From assembly GCA_964413535.1 (NCBI GenBank), contig CAYPTB010000008.1:186001-250000 (forward strand): a DNA stretch of 64,000 nucleotides. Reading direction: 5' to 3'. A program made the position numbers and the translations under genes. This DNA is from CAYPTB01 sp964413535. Its GTDB lineage: Bacteria > Planctomycetota > UBA1135 > GCA-002686595. Under the pieces are notes generated by a model. That model searched no databases, was not told the DNA's origin, and saw only the letters and a program-made list of their open reading frames with translations. Each line of letters starts with the position of its first letter. Positions within the stretch are counted from its first letter, which is position 1. Below, one piece after another: positions 56,151 to 64,000 of the stretch.

Positions 56151-57251
56151 ATGATCCACGTGCTCTTCGCCGCGCTCGCCGCGGGTGCGCAAGCCCCCGC
56201 ACCGACCCAGAAGGCGAGCACGGCCTTCGCCGTCCGGGCGAGCGTCGTGCACCTGGCCGACGGCACCACGCTCGACGACTGCGTCCTGTGGGTGGAGGAC
56301 GGCGTCGTCAAGGCCTGTGGACGCGGCGTCGAGCCCCCGCCCGGCACGCCGCTCATCGTGCACGACGGCGCTCTCTCGGCGGGGCTCGTCGCGGCGCACT
56401 CCTATTCCGGAGGGCGCGCCGAGGTCGCCGACGTGACGCGCGCAGTGCTGCCCGACGGGCGGCTCGTGCACGCCTTCGACCGCGGGCACGGAGACTTCGG
56501 GCGAGCGCTGGCGGCCGGCATCACGACGCTCGTGCTCGCGCCGCGTGCCTGGAACCTGGTGGGGGGGAAGACGGCGGTCGTGAAGACGGCGGGCGGCAAG
56601 GTCCTCTCCGACGGAGCGCACCTGCACCTCGCCCTGCACACGACCGCGCTGTGGGGGACGCGCGAGCCGACGAGCTGGCCCGGAGCGTTGGCCGAGCTCG
56701 AGCGGCGCTTCGCCGAGCCGGAGGGGGCGTTCGCCGAGGTCGTCGACCGCCGCCTCCCGGTCATGATCGAGGCCTGGGAGCGCCACGAGGTGGCGCGCGC
56801 AGTGGACTTCGCCGTGGCCCATCGGCTCAGCGGGGCGCTGCGCGGCGGCAGGCGGGCGGGAGAGCTGGTCGACGCCGTCCGCGCGAGCGGGCTCGCCCTG
56901 ATCGTCGGCCCCTTCGCCCCGGGCGAGGACCGCGAGAACCTACGCTCCGTCGCGCTGCTCGCGGAGGCCGGCGTGCCGCTCGCGTTCGGCCTCGACTCGC
57001 CGCAGAACGACCCCGAGGCGCTGCGCTTCTCCGCCGCCCTGTGCGTGCGCGAAGGCCTCGACCCGACGACCGCGCTGCAAGCCCTGACGAAGACCGCGGC
57101 CGAGGTGGCGGGCGTCGAACGCCGGGTCGGGCGGCTCGAGCGCGGCTTCGACGCCGACTTCGTCCTGTGGAGCGGACCGCCGATCGAGCTCACGAGCCGC
57201 GTCGTCGCGGTCTACGTCGACGGCGTGCGCGTGCTCGGAGGCGACCGATGA
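56151..57251 (+). CDS. exported amidohydrolase-like protein 2, HxH reduced to AHS
   Basis: From the ATG at 56151 (MIHVLFAALAAGAQAPAP, signal peptide) the protein is 366 residues, shorter than its paralogues. The amidohydrolase frame is recognisable from SVVHLADGTTLDDCVLWVED to GFDADFVLWSGPPIELTSRV. The metal site LVAAHSYSGG keeps one His but has Tyr in place of the second. Unlike its neighbours it keeps an Asp in FGLDSPQNDPEAL at the late metal-ligand position. The stop overlaps the next start (ATGA). The signal peptide and position point to the periplasm. Confidence 0.85.
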   Translation: MIHVLFAALAAGAQAPAPTQKASTAFAVRASVVHLADGTTLDDCVLWVEDGVVKACGRGVEPPPGTPLIVHDGALSAGLVAAHSYSGGRAEVADVTRAVLPDGRLVHAFDRGHGDFGRALAAGITTLVLAPRAWNLVGGKTAVVKTAGGKVLSDGAHLHLALHTTALWGTREPTSWPGALAELERRFAEPEGAFAEVVDRRLPVMIEAWERHEVARAVDFAVAHRLSGALRGGRRAGELVDAVRASGLALIVGPFAPGEDRENLRSVALLAEAGVPLAFGLDSPQNDPEALRFSAALCVREGLDPTTALQALTKTAAEVAGVERRVGRLERGFDADFVLWSGPPIELTSRVVAVYVDGVRVLGGDR

Positions 57252-58507
57252 GGCCGCCGACGGTCGCCGCTGCGCAGGTCTTCCTCGGCGCGCTCTTGCT
57301 CGCCGCCGTGCTCCCCGATTCTGCGAGTGCTGCGAGCGCTGCGAGCGCGGGGGCGAGCGCGCAGGAGGGGAACCCGCGCTGGGTGATCCGCGCCGAGCGC
57401 GTGTACACGGGGACGGGCTCCGTCCTCGAGGGGGGCTTCGTCGCCGTGGCGAACGGCAAGATCGCCGCGGTCGGCTCCGGGTCCGGGGGCGCGGGCGACG
57501 AGCTCGAGGTCGCCGCGGTCACGCCCGGCATGATCGACCTCGGCGCGCGGATCGTCACGCATCCCGACGCGGTCGAGCAATCGACGGAGACGGCCTTCAC
57601 GATGCGCGTGGCCGACGCGCTCGACCTGTTCGACCCGCGCTGGGACCGCGAGCTCGAGAGCGGCGTCACGACCGTGCTCGCCACCCCGCCCGACAGCGAC
57701 GTCATCGGGGGCCTGTGCATCGCGCTCAAGACCGGCGGGCCCAAGAGTCTCGCGGCGCGCACGGTGCGCGCGGACGCCGCCTTGCGTGGCTCGTTCGGCA
57801 GCGAGCCGAGTCAGGGCAACCAGAGCGCGCAGGGCGTGCCCCAGAGCTTCTACGTCCGGCGTCCGACCACGCGCATGGGCGTCGAGTGGGGCTTCCGCAA
57901 GTCGTTCTACGACGCGCTCGCCGCCGCGCGGTACCCCGAGCGCACGTTCGCGGGCGCCGACGTGCTGCAGCAGGTGCTGGACGGCGAGCTCGTGCTCTCC
58001 GTGCAGGCGTGGGCCACGCAGGACATCCGCACGGCGATCTACCTCAAGGAGGAGTTCGGGATCGAGCGCATGATCCTCGACGCGGCCGCGGAGGCCTGGA
58101 TGGAGCCCGAGCTGCTCGTGCGCTCCGGCGCCGCCGTGGTGCTGCCGCCCTTCTCCTTCCAGGGCCGCGTCGGACGCGACCGGGCGTTCTTCGCCTGGCA
58201 CACGGCCGAGCTCCTGCGCGCGAGCGGAGTGCCGTTCGCGCTCTCCGGACACGGCTCCGAGGACCCCGCGGACCGCCTCTCGCGCCAACCGGCCCTCGCG
58301 ATGCGCGGCGGCCTCCCGTTCGACGCGGCGCTCGCCGCCGTCACGATCGCGCCGGCGCGCATGATCGGCATCGACGGCCGCGTCGGCTCCATCGAGGTCG
58401 GGAAGGACGCGGACCTCGTGCTGTGGAGCGGAACGCCCTTCCAGCCGACCTCGCGCATCGTCGGCGTGCTCCTGGAAGGCCGGCTCGTCGTGGACCCGCG
58501 CGAGTGA
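57248..58507 (+). CDS. exported amidohydrolase-like protein 3, HxH lost
   Basis: This 419-residue protein starts at the ATG overlapping the previous stop (MRPPTVAAAQVFLGALLL, signal peptide). Blocks include RWVIRAERVYTGTGSVLEGG, ESGVTTVLATPPDSDVIGG, MRGGLPFDAALAAVTIAPAR and GSIEVGKDADLVLWSGTPF. The metal-binding motif is replaced by MIDLGARIVTHPD. Central features such as SVQAWATQDIRTAIYLKEEF and RMILDAAAEAWMEPEL correspond to barrel strands that usually carry His and Lys ligands; those are also missing. Probably non-catalytic in the classical sense. The next gene starts at 58504 (GTGA overlap) or 58528. Confidence 0.86.
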   Translation: MRPPTVAAAQVFLGALLLAAVLPDSASAASAASAGASAQEGNPRWVIRAERVYTGTGSVLEGGFVAVANGKIAAVGSGSGGAGDELEVAAVTPGMIDLGARIVTHPDAVEQSTETAFTMRVADALDLFDPRWDRELESGVTTVLATPPDSDVIGGLCIALKTGGPKSLAARTVRADAALRGSFGSEPSQGNQSAQGVPQSFYVRRPTTRMGVEWGFRKSFYDALAAARYPERTFAGADVLQQVLDGELVLSVQAWATQDIRTAIYLKEEFGIERMILDAAAEAWMEPELLVRSGAAVVLPPFSFQGRVGRDRAFFAWHTAELLRASGVPFALSGHGSEDPADRLSRQPALAMRGGLPFDAALAAVTIAPARMIGIDGRVGSIEVGKDADLVLWSGTPFQPTSRIVGVLLEGRLVVDPRE

Positions 58508-58527
58508 CCCCCTCCCCCCGAATCCCC

Positions 58528-59919
58528 ATGAAGCGATCCTCCAGCGCGGCTCTCGTCGCCCTTGGCCTCTTCCTGACCGGCGCCGCTCCCGTGGCGCGCA
58601 GCGGCGGCAACCTCGTGATCGAGGCCGGGCGCATCGTCACGCAGGCGAACGGCGAGATCCAGGACGGCGTGATCGTCATCCAGGACGGCCGGATCACGGC
58701 CGTCGGGAGCGCGGACGCGGTCGAGCGTCCGTGGGACGCGCCCGTGGTCGGGGGTCCTGAGTACGTCGCGTTCCCCGGCTTCGTCGAAGCGCACACCTCG
58801 CGCGGGATGGACCGCGCGAACGAATCGGTCGACGTCGCGCCCTTCCTCGATATCCGCGACTCGATCGATCCGGTGAGCTACTACTTCGAGGACGTGCTGC
58901 GCAACGGCATCACGACGCTCGGGATCCAGCAGGGCGACAACTGCGTCGTGGGCGGGCAGGGCATGATCGTCCGACCCGTCGGCATGACGGTCGAGGAGAT
59001 GGCCGTGCGCATCCATTTCGGCCTGAAGCTGTGCGCCGCGCCGAAGGGCGGGAATTCGCGCGCGACCCAGGCCCAAGCGCTGCGCGGGGCCTTCGCCGAT
59101 CTGCGGCGCGAGCTCGAGCGGCTGGTGAAGGAGAAGCGCGACGGGGTCGATCTCGCGCGGCGCGAGGCGCTCTTCCAGGGCCGCGACCTCGAGGCGGAGG
59201 AAGCGCAGGGTCGCGCCATGGGCGGGACGGTCTGGAAGGTCGAAGGGCTCGAGACCGTCCTGCGCGGCGAGATCGACAAGAAGATCTTGCCCCTGCTCGA
59301 GATCGTCGAGGGTCGGCGCGACGTCTTCTTCTACTGCGGGGCGCCGATGGACGTGCAGCTCGCCCTCGAGATCGCGCGCGAGAACGGCTTCTTGCACAAG
59401 ACGACGCTCGTGCTCGACGACTCGTGCTGGAAGGCCGCGGACCTGGTCGCGGAAGCCGGCGTGCCGGTGGTGCTCGACGCCACTCTCGTGCACGTCGAGC
59501 GCGACCCGCGCACCGGCAAGGAGATCGAGACCTTCGTGCCCGGCGTGTTCGCCGAACGCGGCGTGCGTTTCGCGCTGGCGTCGAGCAACGCGTCCGATCG
59601 GTCGCTGTGGTACCAAGCGGCTTTGGCGACGGGCCTGGGGCTCGACCGCCAGGACGCGCTCGACGCGGTCACCGTGCGACCGGCCGAGATCCTCGGTCTG
59701 GGCGATCGCCTCGGTCGTCTGGAGGTTGGTTTCGACGGGAACGTCGTGCTCTTCAGCGGCGATCCGCTCGAGGTGACCTCGTGGGTCGAGCACGTGATCA
59801 TCGACGGCGTGGAGGTCTACGACCGCGCGGCGGATCCGCGCAACAAGCACCTGTACGAGGGCTTGGACCGCCGCAGCCAGGTGGAGCGAGCTGCGCCTCT
59901 AGGAGACGAAGAGCGATGA
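58528..59919 (+). CDS. exported amidohydrolase-like protein 4, HxH lost
   Basis: I start at ATG 58528 (MKRSSSAALVALGLFLTGAA, signal peptide); a GTG at 58504 overlapping the previous stop would add eight residues. The 463-residue product has GGNLVIEAGRIVTQANGEIQ, PEYVAFPGFVEAHTSRGMDR (one His left of the HxH), NGITTLGIQQGDNCVVGGQG and GRLEVGFDGNVVLFSGDPLE. A charged helical insertion (LRRELERLVKEKRDGVDLAR) sits mid-protein. The late metal-ligand region reads ALASSNASDRS. The stop overlaps the next start (ATGA). Confidence 0.86.
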   Translation: MKRSSSAALVALGLFLTGAAPVARSGGNLVIEAGRIVTQANGEIQDGVIVIQDGRITAVGSADAVERPWDAPVVGGPEYVAFPGFVEAHTSRGMDRANESVDVAPFLDIRDSIDPVSYYFEDVLRNGITTLGIQQGDNCVVGGQGMIVRPVGMTVEEMAVRIHFGLKLCAAPKGGNSRATQAQALRGAFADLRRELERLVKEKRDGVDLARREALFQGRDLEAEEAQGRAMGGTVWKVEGLETVLRGEIDKKILPLLEIVEGRRDVFFYCGAPMDVQLALEIARENGFLHKTTLVLDDSCWKAADLVAEAGVPVVLDATLVHVERDPRTGKEIETFVPGVFAERGVRFALASSNASDRSLWYQAALATGLGLDRQDALDAVTVRPAEILGLGDRLGRLEVGFDGNVVLFSGDPLEVTSWVEHVIIDGVEVYDRAADPRNKHLYEGLDRRSQVERAAPLGDEER

Positions 59920-62771
59920 CGCGGACTTGGTCTTCGTCCTCCGCGAGGGTCGCGATCGGGCTCGCGGGGCTGTGCCTCCTCGGCGGCTCCGCCTCCGCCT
60001 CGGGCGACGTCGTCGTGCGAGCGGGAACGATCCATTCGATGGACGCCGGCGGCGGAACCATCGCGAACGGCGCGCTCTTGATCCGCGACGGGAAGATCGT
60101 GCGCGTCGGAGCGGACGTGGTCGCGCCCCCGGGCGCGCACGTCGTCGACTACGGGCCGGACGCCGTCGTCGTGCCGGGCTTCGTCGCGGCGGACTCGGGT
60201 CTCGCCACGGGTCGTCCGCCGCGGCGCACTGCCGAGCCCGGCCTGTCGGCGCTCGACGGCTTCGACTTCTACGGGAAGTACGACGTCGCGCTCTCGGGCG
60301 GAGTCACGTCGGCCTACTTGAAGCCGGCGACCGGGCGCCTGATCGCGGGACAGGGAGCAGTGGTCAAGCTCGGCGGCTCCGATCCCGCGCGGCGGGTGTT
60401 GGTCGCGACGGCGGTGCTGCACGGATCGATCTCGGCCGACGCGCGCGCGACGCCCGGCTACTGGGATCCGCCGCTGCCGCCGGGAGTGGACAGCGGTCTC
60501 GGTTGGGCGAAGCCGCAGCTCCCGAACTCGACGATGGGGGCGATCGTGGCGCTGGAAGAGCTCCTGGCCCAGGCCCAGGCCGGCGTCGCGTCCGAGGAGT
60601 TCGGTCCGAACGCGCCGCGCGACCTCGCCCCCCTGCTCGCGCAGCGGACGCCCTGGCGCATGACCGCCGAGACGCAGGGCGAGATCCGCGCGCTGCTCGC
60701 CTTCGCGGCGAAGCACGACCTGCCGCTCGTCGTGGACGGAGCGAGCCAAGCCGCGGGCGTCGCGAGCGAGATCGCCTCCGCCGGCGTTCCGGTCGTGTTC
60801 GACGTCGTCTTCGCTCCCAACTCGCCCGGGCGCGATCGCGGCCGCTCACCCGATGATCCGTGGCCGGACTACGGGACGCCGGCCGTGCTCACGCAGGCCG
60901 GCGTGAAGGTCGCCCTGTCGCACTCGGGGTCCCTGCGGGACCTCGTCTTCGCCGCGCGGCTCGCCATGCGCGGCGGGCTCGACCGGGAAGCGGCCCTGCG
61001 CGCGATCACGCTCGCGCCCGCGGAGATCCTCGGCGCCGCCGGCCGCGTGGGCAGCCTCGCACCCGGGAAGGACGCCGACCTGGTCGTGTTCGCCGGTGAG
61101 CCGCTCGAGGGCGGCGTCGCCCTCGCGACCTGGCTCGACGGCGAACCGGTGTGGGAGCCGCGCAAGGGATCGGCCAGCGTCGTGCTCGAGGTCGACGAGC
61201 TGTACGTCGGCGACGGCACCGTGCTGCGCCCCGGCTCGGTCTTGATGAAGGACGGACGCATCGTCGAGGTCAGCCAGCGCGTCGCGCGGCCGGACGGCGC
61301 GAAGCTCGTGCGCGGCAAGGCCGCCATGCCCGGGATGATCGACGCGCTCGGATTCCTCGGGCTCGAGAGCGCGCGCGAGACCCCGGCGGCCGACTACGCC
61401 CTCGGGCGCATCGTCGGTCCTGGCGACGACGCCGACCGACGCGTCGCGCTGTCCGGCGTCACGACCGTGGTCTTGAGTCCGCGCGGCGACAATCGCGCGG
61501 GCGTGCCGATGACCGCCTACAAGCCCGCGGCTCGAGACGACCGGCAGGTCGTGCAGGACCCGGCGGCGGTGCGCGTCGTGTGGACGGAGCAGAACCGCCT
61601 GAAGTCCGGCCAGAACGTGCGCGACCTGCTCGACAAGGCCGTCAAGTACCGCGAGAAGTGGCAGGAGTACGCGACGAAGCTCGCGGAGTGGGAAGCCGCT
61701 CCCAAGCCCGAGGCGGGAGCGGAGAAGAAGGACGCGAAGCCGGACGAGACGAAGAAGGACGACGAAGCGCCGGAAGAGAAGAAGAACGGCGAAAAGAAGG
61801 AAGACAAGAAGAAGAAGAAGGAAGAAGAGCCGCCCGAGGCGGATCCGGTCACCGGGATCTGGGAGGCCGCGCTCGTCCGCCCGCCGCTCTCCGAGTCGTT
61901 CGCCGTCCGCATCCAGCTCTCGAACCGGAGCGGGTCCGTCGAGGGGTCGATCCGTTGCGACGGGCTCTCGGACGAGCTCATCCAGGTCGCCGGTCACTTC
62001 GACGGCTCGACGCTCACCGTCACGGGCCTGGGGACGCAGGGCTGGGTAGAGCTCACGGGCACGCCGAAGAAGGGCGTGCTCGACGCCGTGATCACCCTTG
62101 CCGGGACCTCGATCACGATCGAGGCGAAACGCACGCGATCCGACCTTCCGCGCGCGGAGCTGCCCCCGCTGCGCGGCGCGACGGAAGAGGAGGAGGCGCC
62201 CAAGGACAAGCCGCGCCCGCCCAAGCTCGACGCGAAGCTCGAGCCGTTCCGGCGTGCCCTCGACGGTGCGGGGACGGTCGTCGTGAGCGTCGATCGCGAG
62301 GACGAGATCGAGGACTGCGTCGACGCCTTCGCCGCGGTCGGCATCCGGCCGGTGCTCTACGGCGCGCGCGGGATTCGCTACGTCGCCGACCTGGTCGCGG
62401 ACCGGATCGACGGGGTGATGCTGCGCCACCAGATCGTCGAGCACGACTGGAAGGAAGGGCTCGTGTTCCGCAACCGCTACGCCGAGCTCGAGGGCGCCGG
62501 CATCCGCATCGCATTTCACTCCCTCGCGGAAGAGGGCGCCGCCGACCTGCCGACGATGGCGAGCTATGCCGTCGCGAACGGTCTCTCCGCGGACGGAGCG
62601 CTGCGCGCCGTCAGCGCGGGCGTGGCGGACATGTTCCACATCGACGGCCGCGTCGGACGGCTGCAGCGCGGGCTCGACGCGGACGTGCTGTTGCTCGACG
62701 GTCCGCCGCTGGATCCGGCCACGAGCGTCCTGCGCGCGTGGGTGAACGGGGAGGAGGTCTTGCGCCCATGA
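59916..62771 (+). CDS. fused double amidohydrolase-like protein 5 with Lys/Glu insertion
   Basis: This 951-residue protein starts MTRTWSSSSARVAIGLAGLC (signal peptide). Domain A (~25-415) runs from VVVRAGTIHSMDAGGGTIAN to GKDADLVVFAGEPLEG, with VPGFVAADSGLATG in place of HxH. Domain B (~425-951) begins VLEVDELYVGDGTVLRPGSV, has AMPGMIDALGFLGLES at the metal site, and is split by KYREKWQEYATKLAEWEAAP and ~70 residues of almost pure Lys/Glu/Pro/Ala, then a beta-rich segment (~650-740) with SGSVEGSIRCDGLSDELIQV and GHFDGSTLTVTGLG. It ends GRLQRGLDADVLLLDGPPL. Neither domain keeps the metal ligands. The stop overlaps the next start. Confidence 0.86.
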   Translation: MTRTWSSSSARVAIGLAGLCLLGGSASASGDVVVRAGTIHSMDAGGGTIANGALLIRDGKIVRVGADVVAPPGAHVVDYGPDAVVVPGFVAADSGLATGRPPRRTAEPGLSALDGFDFYGKYDVALSGGVTSAYLKPATGRLIAGQGAVVKLGGSDPARRVLVATAVLHGSISADARATPGYWDPPLPPGVDSGLGWAKPQLPNSTMGAIVALEELLAQAQAGVASEEFGPNAPRDLAPLLAQRTPWRMTAETQGEIRALLAFAAKHDLPLVVDGASQAAGVASEIASAGVPVVFDVVFAPNSPGRDRGRSPDDPWPDYGTPAVLTQAGVKVALSHSGSLRDLVFAARLAMRGGLDREAALRAITLAPAEILGAAGRVGSLAPGKDADLVVFAGEPLEGGVALATWLDGEPVWEPRKGSASVVLEVDELYVGDGTVLRPGSVLMKDGRIVEVSQRVARPDGAKLVRGKAAMPGMIDALGFLGLESARETPAADYALGRIVGPGDDADRRVALSGVTTVVLSPRGDNRAGVPMTAYKPAARDDRQVVQDPAAVRVVWTEQNRLKSGQNVRDLLDKAVKYREKWQEYATKLAEWEAAPKPEAGAEKKDAKPDETKKDDEAPEEKKNGEKKEDKKKKKEEEPPEADPVTGIWEAALVRPPLSESFAVRIQLSNRSGSVEGSIRCDGLSDELIQVAGHFDGSTLTVTGLGTQGWVELTGTPKKGVLDAVITLAGTSITIEAKRTRSDLPRAELPPLRGATEEEEAPKDKPRPPKLDAKLEPFRRALDGAGTVVVSVDREDEIEDCVDAFAAVGIRPVLYGARGIRYVADLVADRIDGVMLRHQIVEHDWKEGLVFRNRYAELEGAGIRIAFHSLAEEGAADLPTMASYAVANGLSADGALRAVSAGVADMFHIDGRVGRLQRGLDADVLLLDGPPLDPATSVLRAWVNGEEVLRP

Positions 62772-64000
62772 TCGCCCTGACGACGGCTTTCCTCGCGCTC
62801 GCGTGGGGGGGAACTCCCGGACCCGGCGAGGTCGGCGGCGCGGGTCTCGCGATCCAGAGCGCGAAGATCCTGACCTGCGCCCGCGAGGGGCCGGGCGTCG
62901 TCGACCGCGGCGTCTTGCTCGTGCGCGACGGGAAGATCGAAGCGGTCGGCCGCGCGCGCGACGTCGCGATCCCCGAAGGCTACGACGTGGTCGACGTCGG
63001 CGATCAGTGGCTCATGCCGGGGATCATCGACCTGCACTGCCACGTGGGCGCGATCGAATCGCTGCTCGTCAACGAACTCAACGACATGGTGTTCCTCACG
63101 AACCCGGGCCTGCGCGCCTTCGTCGCCACGCGTCCGGGGAACGAACGGCTCCTCGTGGGTCTCCAGGCCGGCGTCACGACCGTGCTCGTGATCCCCGGCT
63201 CGGGCAGCAACGTCGGCGGCTGGGGCGTCCTCATCAAGACCGGTCACGACCGCTTCGAGGACATGCTCGTGCGCAACCCCGGCTCGCTGAAGGTCGCGCA
63301 GTGGGGCAACCCGGAGGGCTGGGGGCCGGGCATCAGCAAGACCTTCGAGACGTATGCGATCCGCGAGGCGTTCACGCGCGGGCTCGCCTATGCGCGGCGC
63401 TGGAAGCACTTCGAGGAGCACGGTGGCGAAGAGCCGCTGGTCGATCCGGAGTGGGAGATCTTCCGCGACCTGCTCGACAAGCGTGCGCAGGTCTCGGTGC
63501 ACACCCAGGTCTACCAAGTGGTCCTGAAGACCATCACGCAGATCAAGGGCGAGTTCGGCCTCGACGTGTACATCGACCACGGCTCGATCGGTGCTTGGCG
63601 CGCCGGCGCGCTCGCCCAGGAGATGGGCGTGCCGGCGATCTTGGGCCCGCGCAACGCCGACACGCCGGCACGCGGGTTCATGAACTGGGGCTCGCTCGAC
63701 ACCGAGGGCTTCAAGGGCCTTGCGGCGGGTTACCAGGAGCTCGGCCACGAGCTCGTCGGCTTCAACACGGACTCGCCGGTGATCGCCCAGCAAGAGCTGC
63801 CGGTCCAGGCCACGATCGCCGTGCGGCTCGGCTTCGACGACAGCCAGATGGCCGCGGTGCGCGGACTGACCATCGTGCCCGCCATCGCCGCCGGGATCGA
63901 CGACCGCGTCGGAAGCCTGGAGGTCGGCAAGGACGCGGACGTCGTCGTGACGAGCGGGCATCCCGCGGATCCCCGTTCCGGCGTCCAACGCGTCTGGCTC
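62768..64000 (+). CDS. exported amidohydrolase 6 with intact metal site (cut by window edge)
   Basis: From the ATG at 62768 (MIALTTAFLALAWGGTPG, signal peptide; overlaps the previous stop as ATGA) 411 codons are present before the window ends. Here the canonical site is intact: MPGIIDLHCHVGAIES (HxH), SVHTQVYQVVLKTI, DVYIDHGSIGAWRAGAL and LVGFNTDSPVIAQQEL (late Asp). It is the only clearly catalytic member of the cluster. The family includes imidazolonepropionase-like and isoaspartyl or prolyl-peptide-hydrolysing amidohydrolases. The substrate cannot be read from sequence. The C-terminus (after GVQRVWL) lies outside. Confidence 0.92.
   Translation, partial: MIALTTAFLALAWGGTPGPGEVGGAGLAIQSAKILTCAREGPGVVDRGVLLVRDGKIEAVGRARDVAIPEGYDVVDVGDQWLMPGIIDLHCHVGAIESLLVNELNDMVFLTNPGLRAFVATRPGNERLLVGLQAGVTTVLVIPGSGSNVGGWGVLIKTGHDRFEDMLVRNPGSLKVAQWGNPEGWGPGISKTFETYAIREAFTRGLAYARRWKHFEEHGGEEPLVDPEWEIFRDLLDKRAQVSVHTQVYQVVLKTITQIKGEFGLDVYIDHGSIGAWRAGALAQEMGVPAILGPRNADTPARGFMNWGSLDTEGFKGLAAGYQELGHELVGFNTDSPVIAQQELPVQATIAVRLGFDDSQMAAVRGLTIVPAIAAGIDDRVGSLEVGKDADVVVTSGHPADPRSGVQRVWL

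Overview
This window looks like a chromosomal segment of a very GC-rich, Gram-negative, planctomycete-like bacterium. I base that on several family-level hallmarks and not on any marker gene. They are an adjacent DUF1501/DUF1800 pair with a twin-arginine-type signal, an ECF-like sigma factor coupled to a Ser/Thr kinase with C-terminal TPRs, many exported alkaline-phosphatase-superfamily 'sulfatases', numerous lipoproteins, and strong G/C preference at third codon positions. No rRNA, tRNA, CRISPR array, transposase or phage gene was seen, so the segment mostly reads as resident chromosome.

Layout. 0-6.7 kb (all minus): the N-terminus of an Lhr-like helicase (cut by the window edge), a small membrane protein, a TPR lipoprotein, an ABC1/UbiB-family kinase-like protein and a P2A-type Ca2+ ATPase. 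6.9-18.6 kb: an envelope-modification neighbourhood with two paralogous sulfatase-fold proteins that carry Thr instead of formylglycine Cys/Ser, a phosphodiesterase-type member of the same superfamily, a SAM methyltransferase, a mono-haem cytochrome c, a DegT/DnrJ-type PLP protein and a tandem YHS-domain protein. 18.8-21.1 kb: a nucleoside salvage pair (CNT-type transporter and purine nucleoside phosphorylase). 21.1-24.3 kb: sigma factor and kinase. 24.5-28.2 kb: an AurF-like di-iron protein, a poly-Gly beta-propeller lipoprotein and an SRPBCC protein.

28.6-35.5 kb is an expanded array of secreted right-handed beta-helix proteins. It has three intact copies with a conserved ~100-bp leader, two C-terminal remnants, an alpha/beta hydrolase in the middle and a decayed fragment of a TolC-type gene. 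35.7-41.1 kb (minus) is a MacAB-TolC-like export operon. A perfect 38-bp inverted repeat sits at the junction of its last two genes and supplies the start codon and signal peptide of the TolC-like lipoprotein. 41.5-46.1 kb: an SDR, DUF1501, DUF1800 and a MmcQ/YjbR protein. 46.2-50.7 kb: an overlapping ABC ATPase, double-FtsX permease and AttH/CrtC-type lipocalin operon. 50.7-54.1 kb: DUF2442, VOC, FG-GAP lipoprotein and RimK.

54.7-64.0 kb is the most unusual part. Six exported amidohydrolase-family genes (seven domains) follow one another on the plus strand, and four of the five junctions are at or within a few codons of an ATGA-type overlap. Only the last copy retains the HxH metal-binding motif. 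The other six domains have lost it, and two carry long Lys/Glu-rich insertions. I infer one multi-subunit, probably periplasmic, assembly containing one intact enzyme and several pseudo-enzymes; no function has been established. Many genes also have a TAnnnT -10-like hexamer a few to ~80 nt before the start, sometimes close enough to suggest near-leaderless mRNAs.
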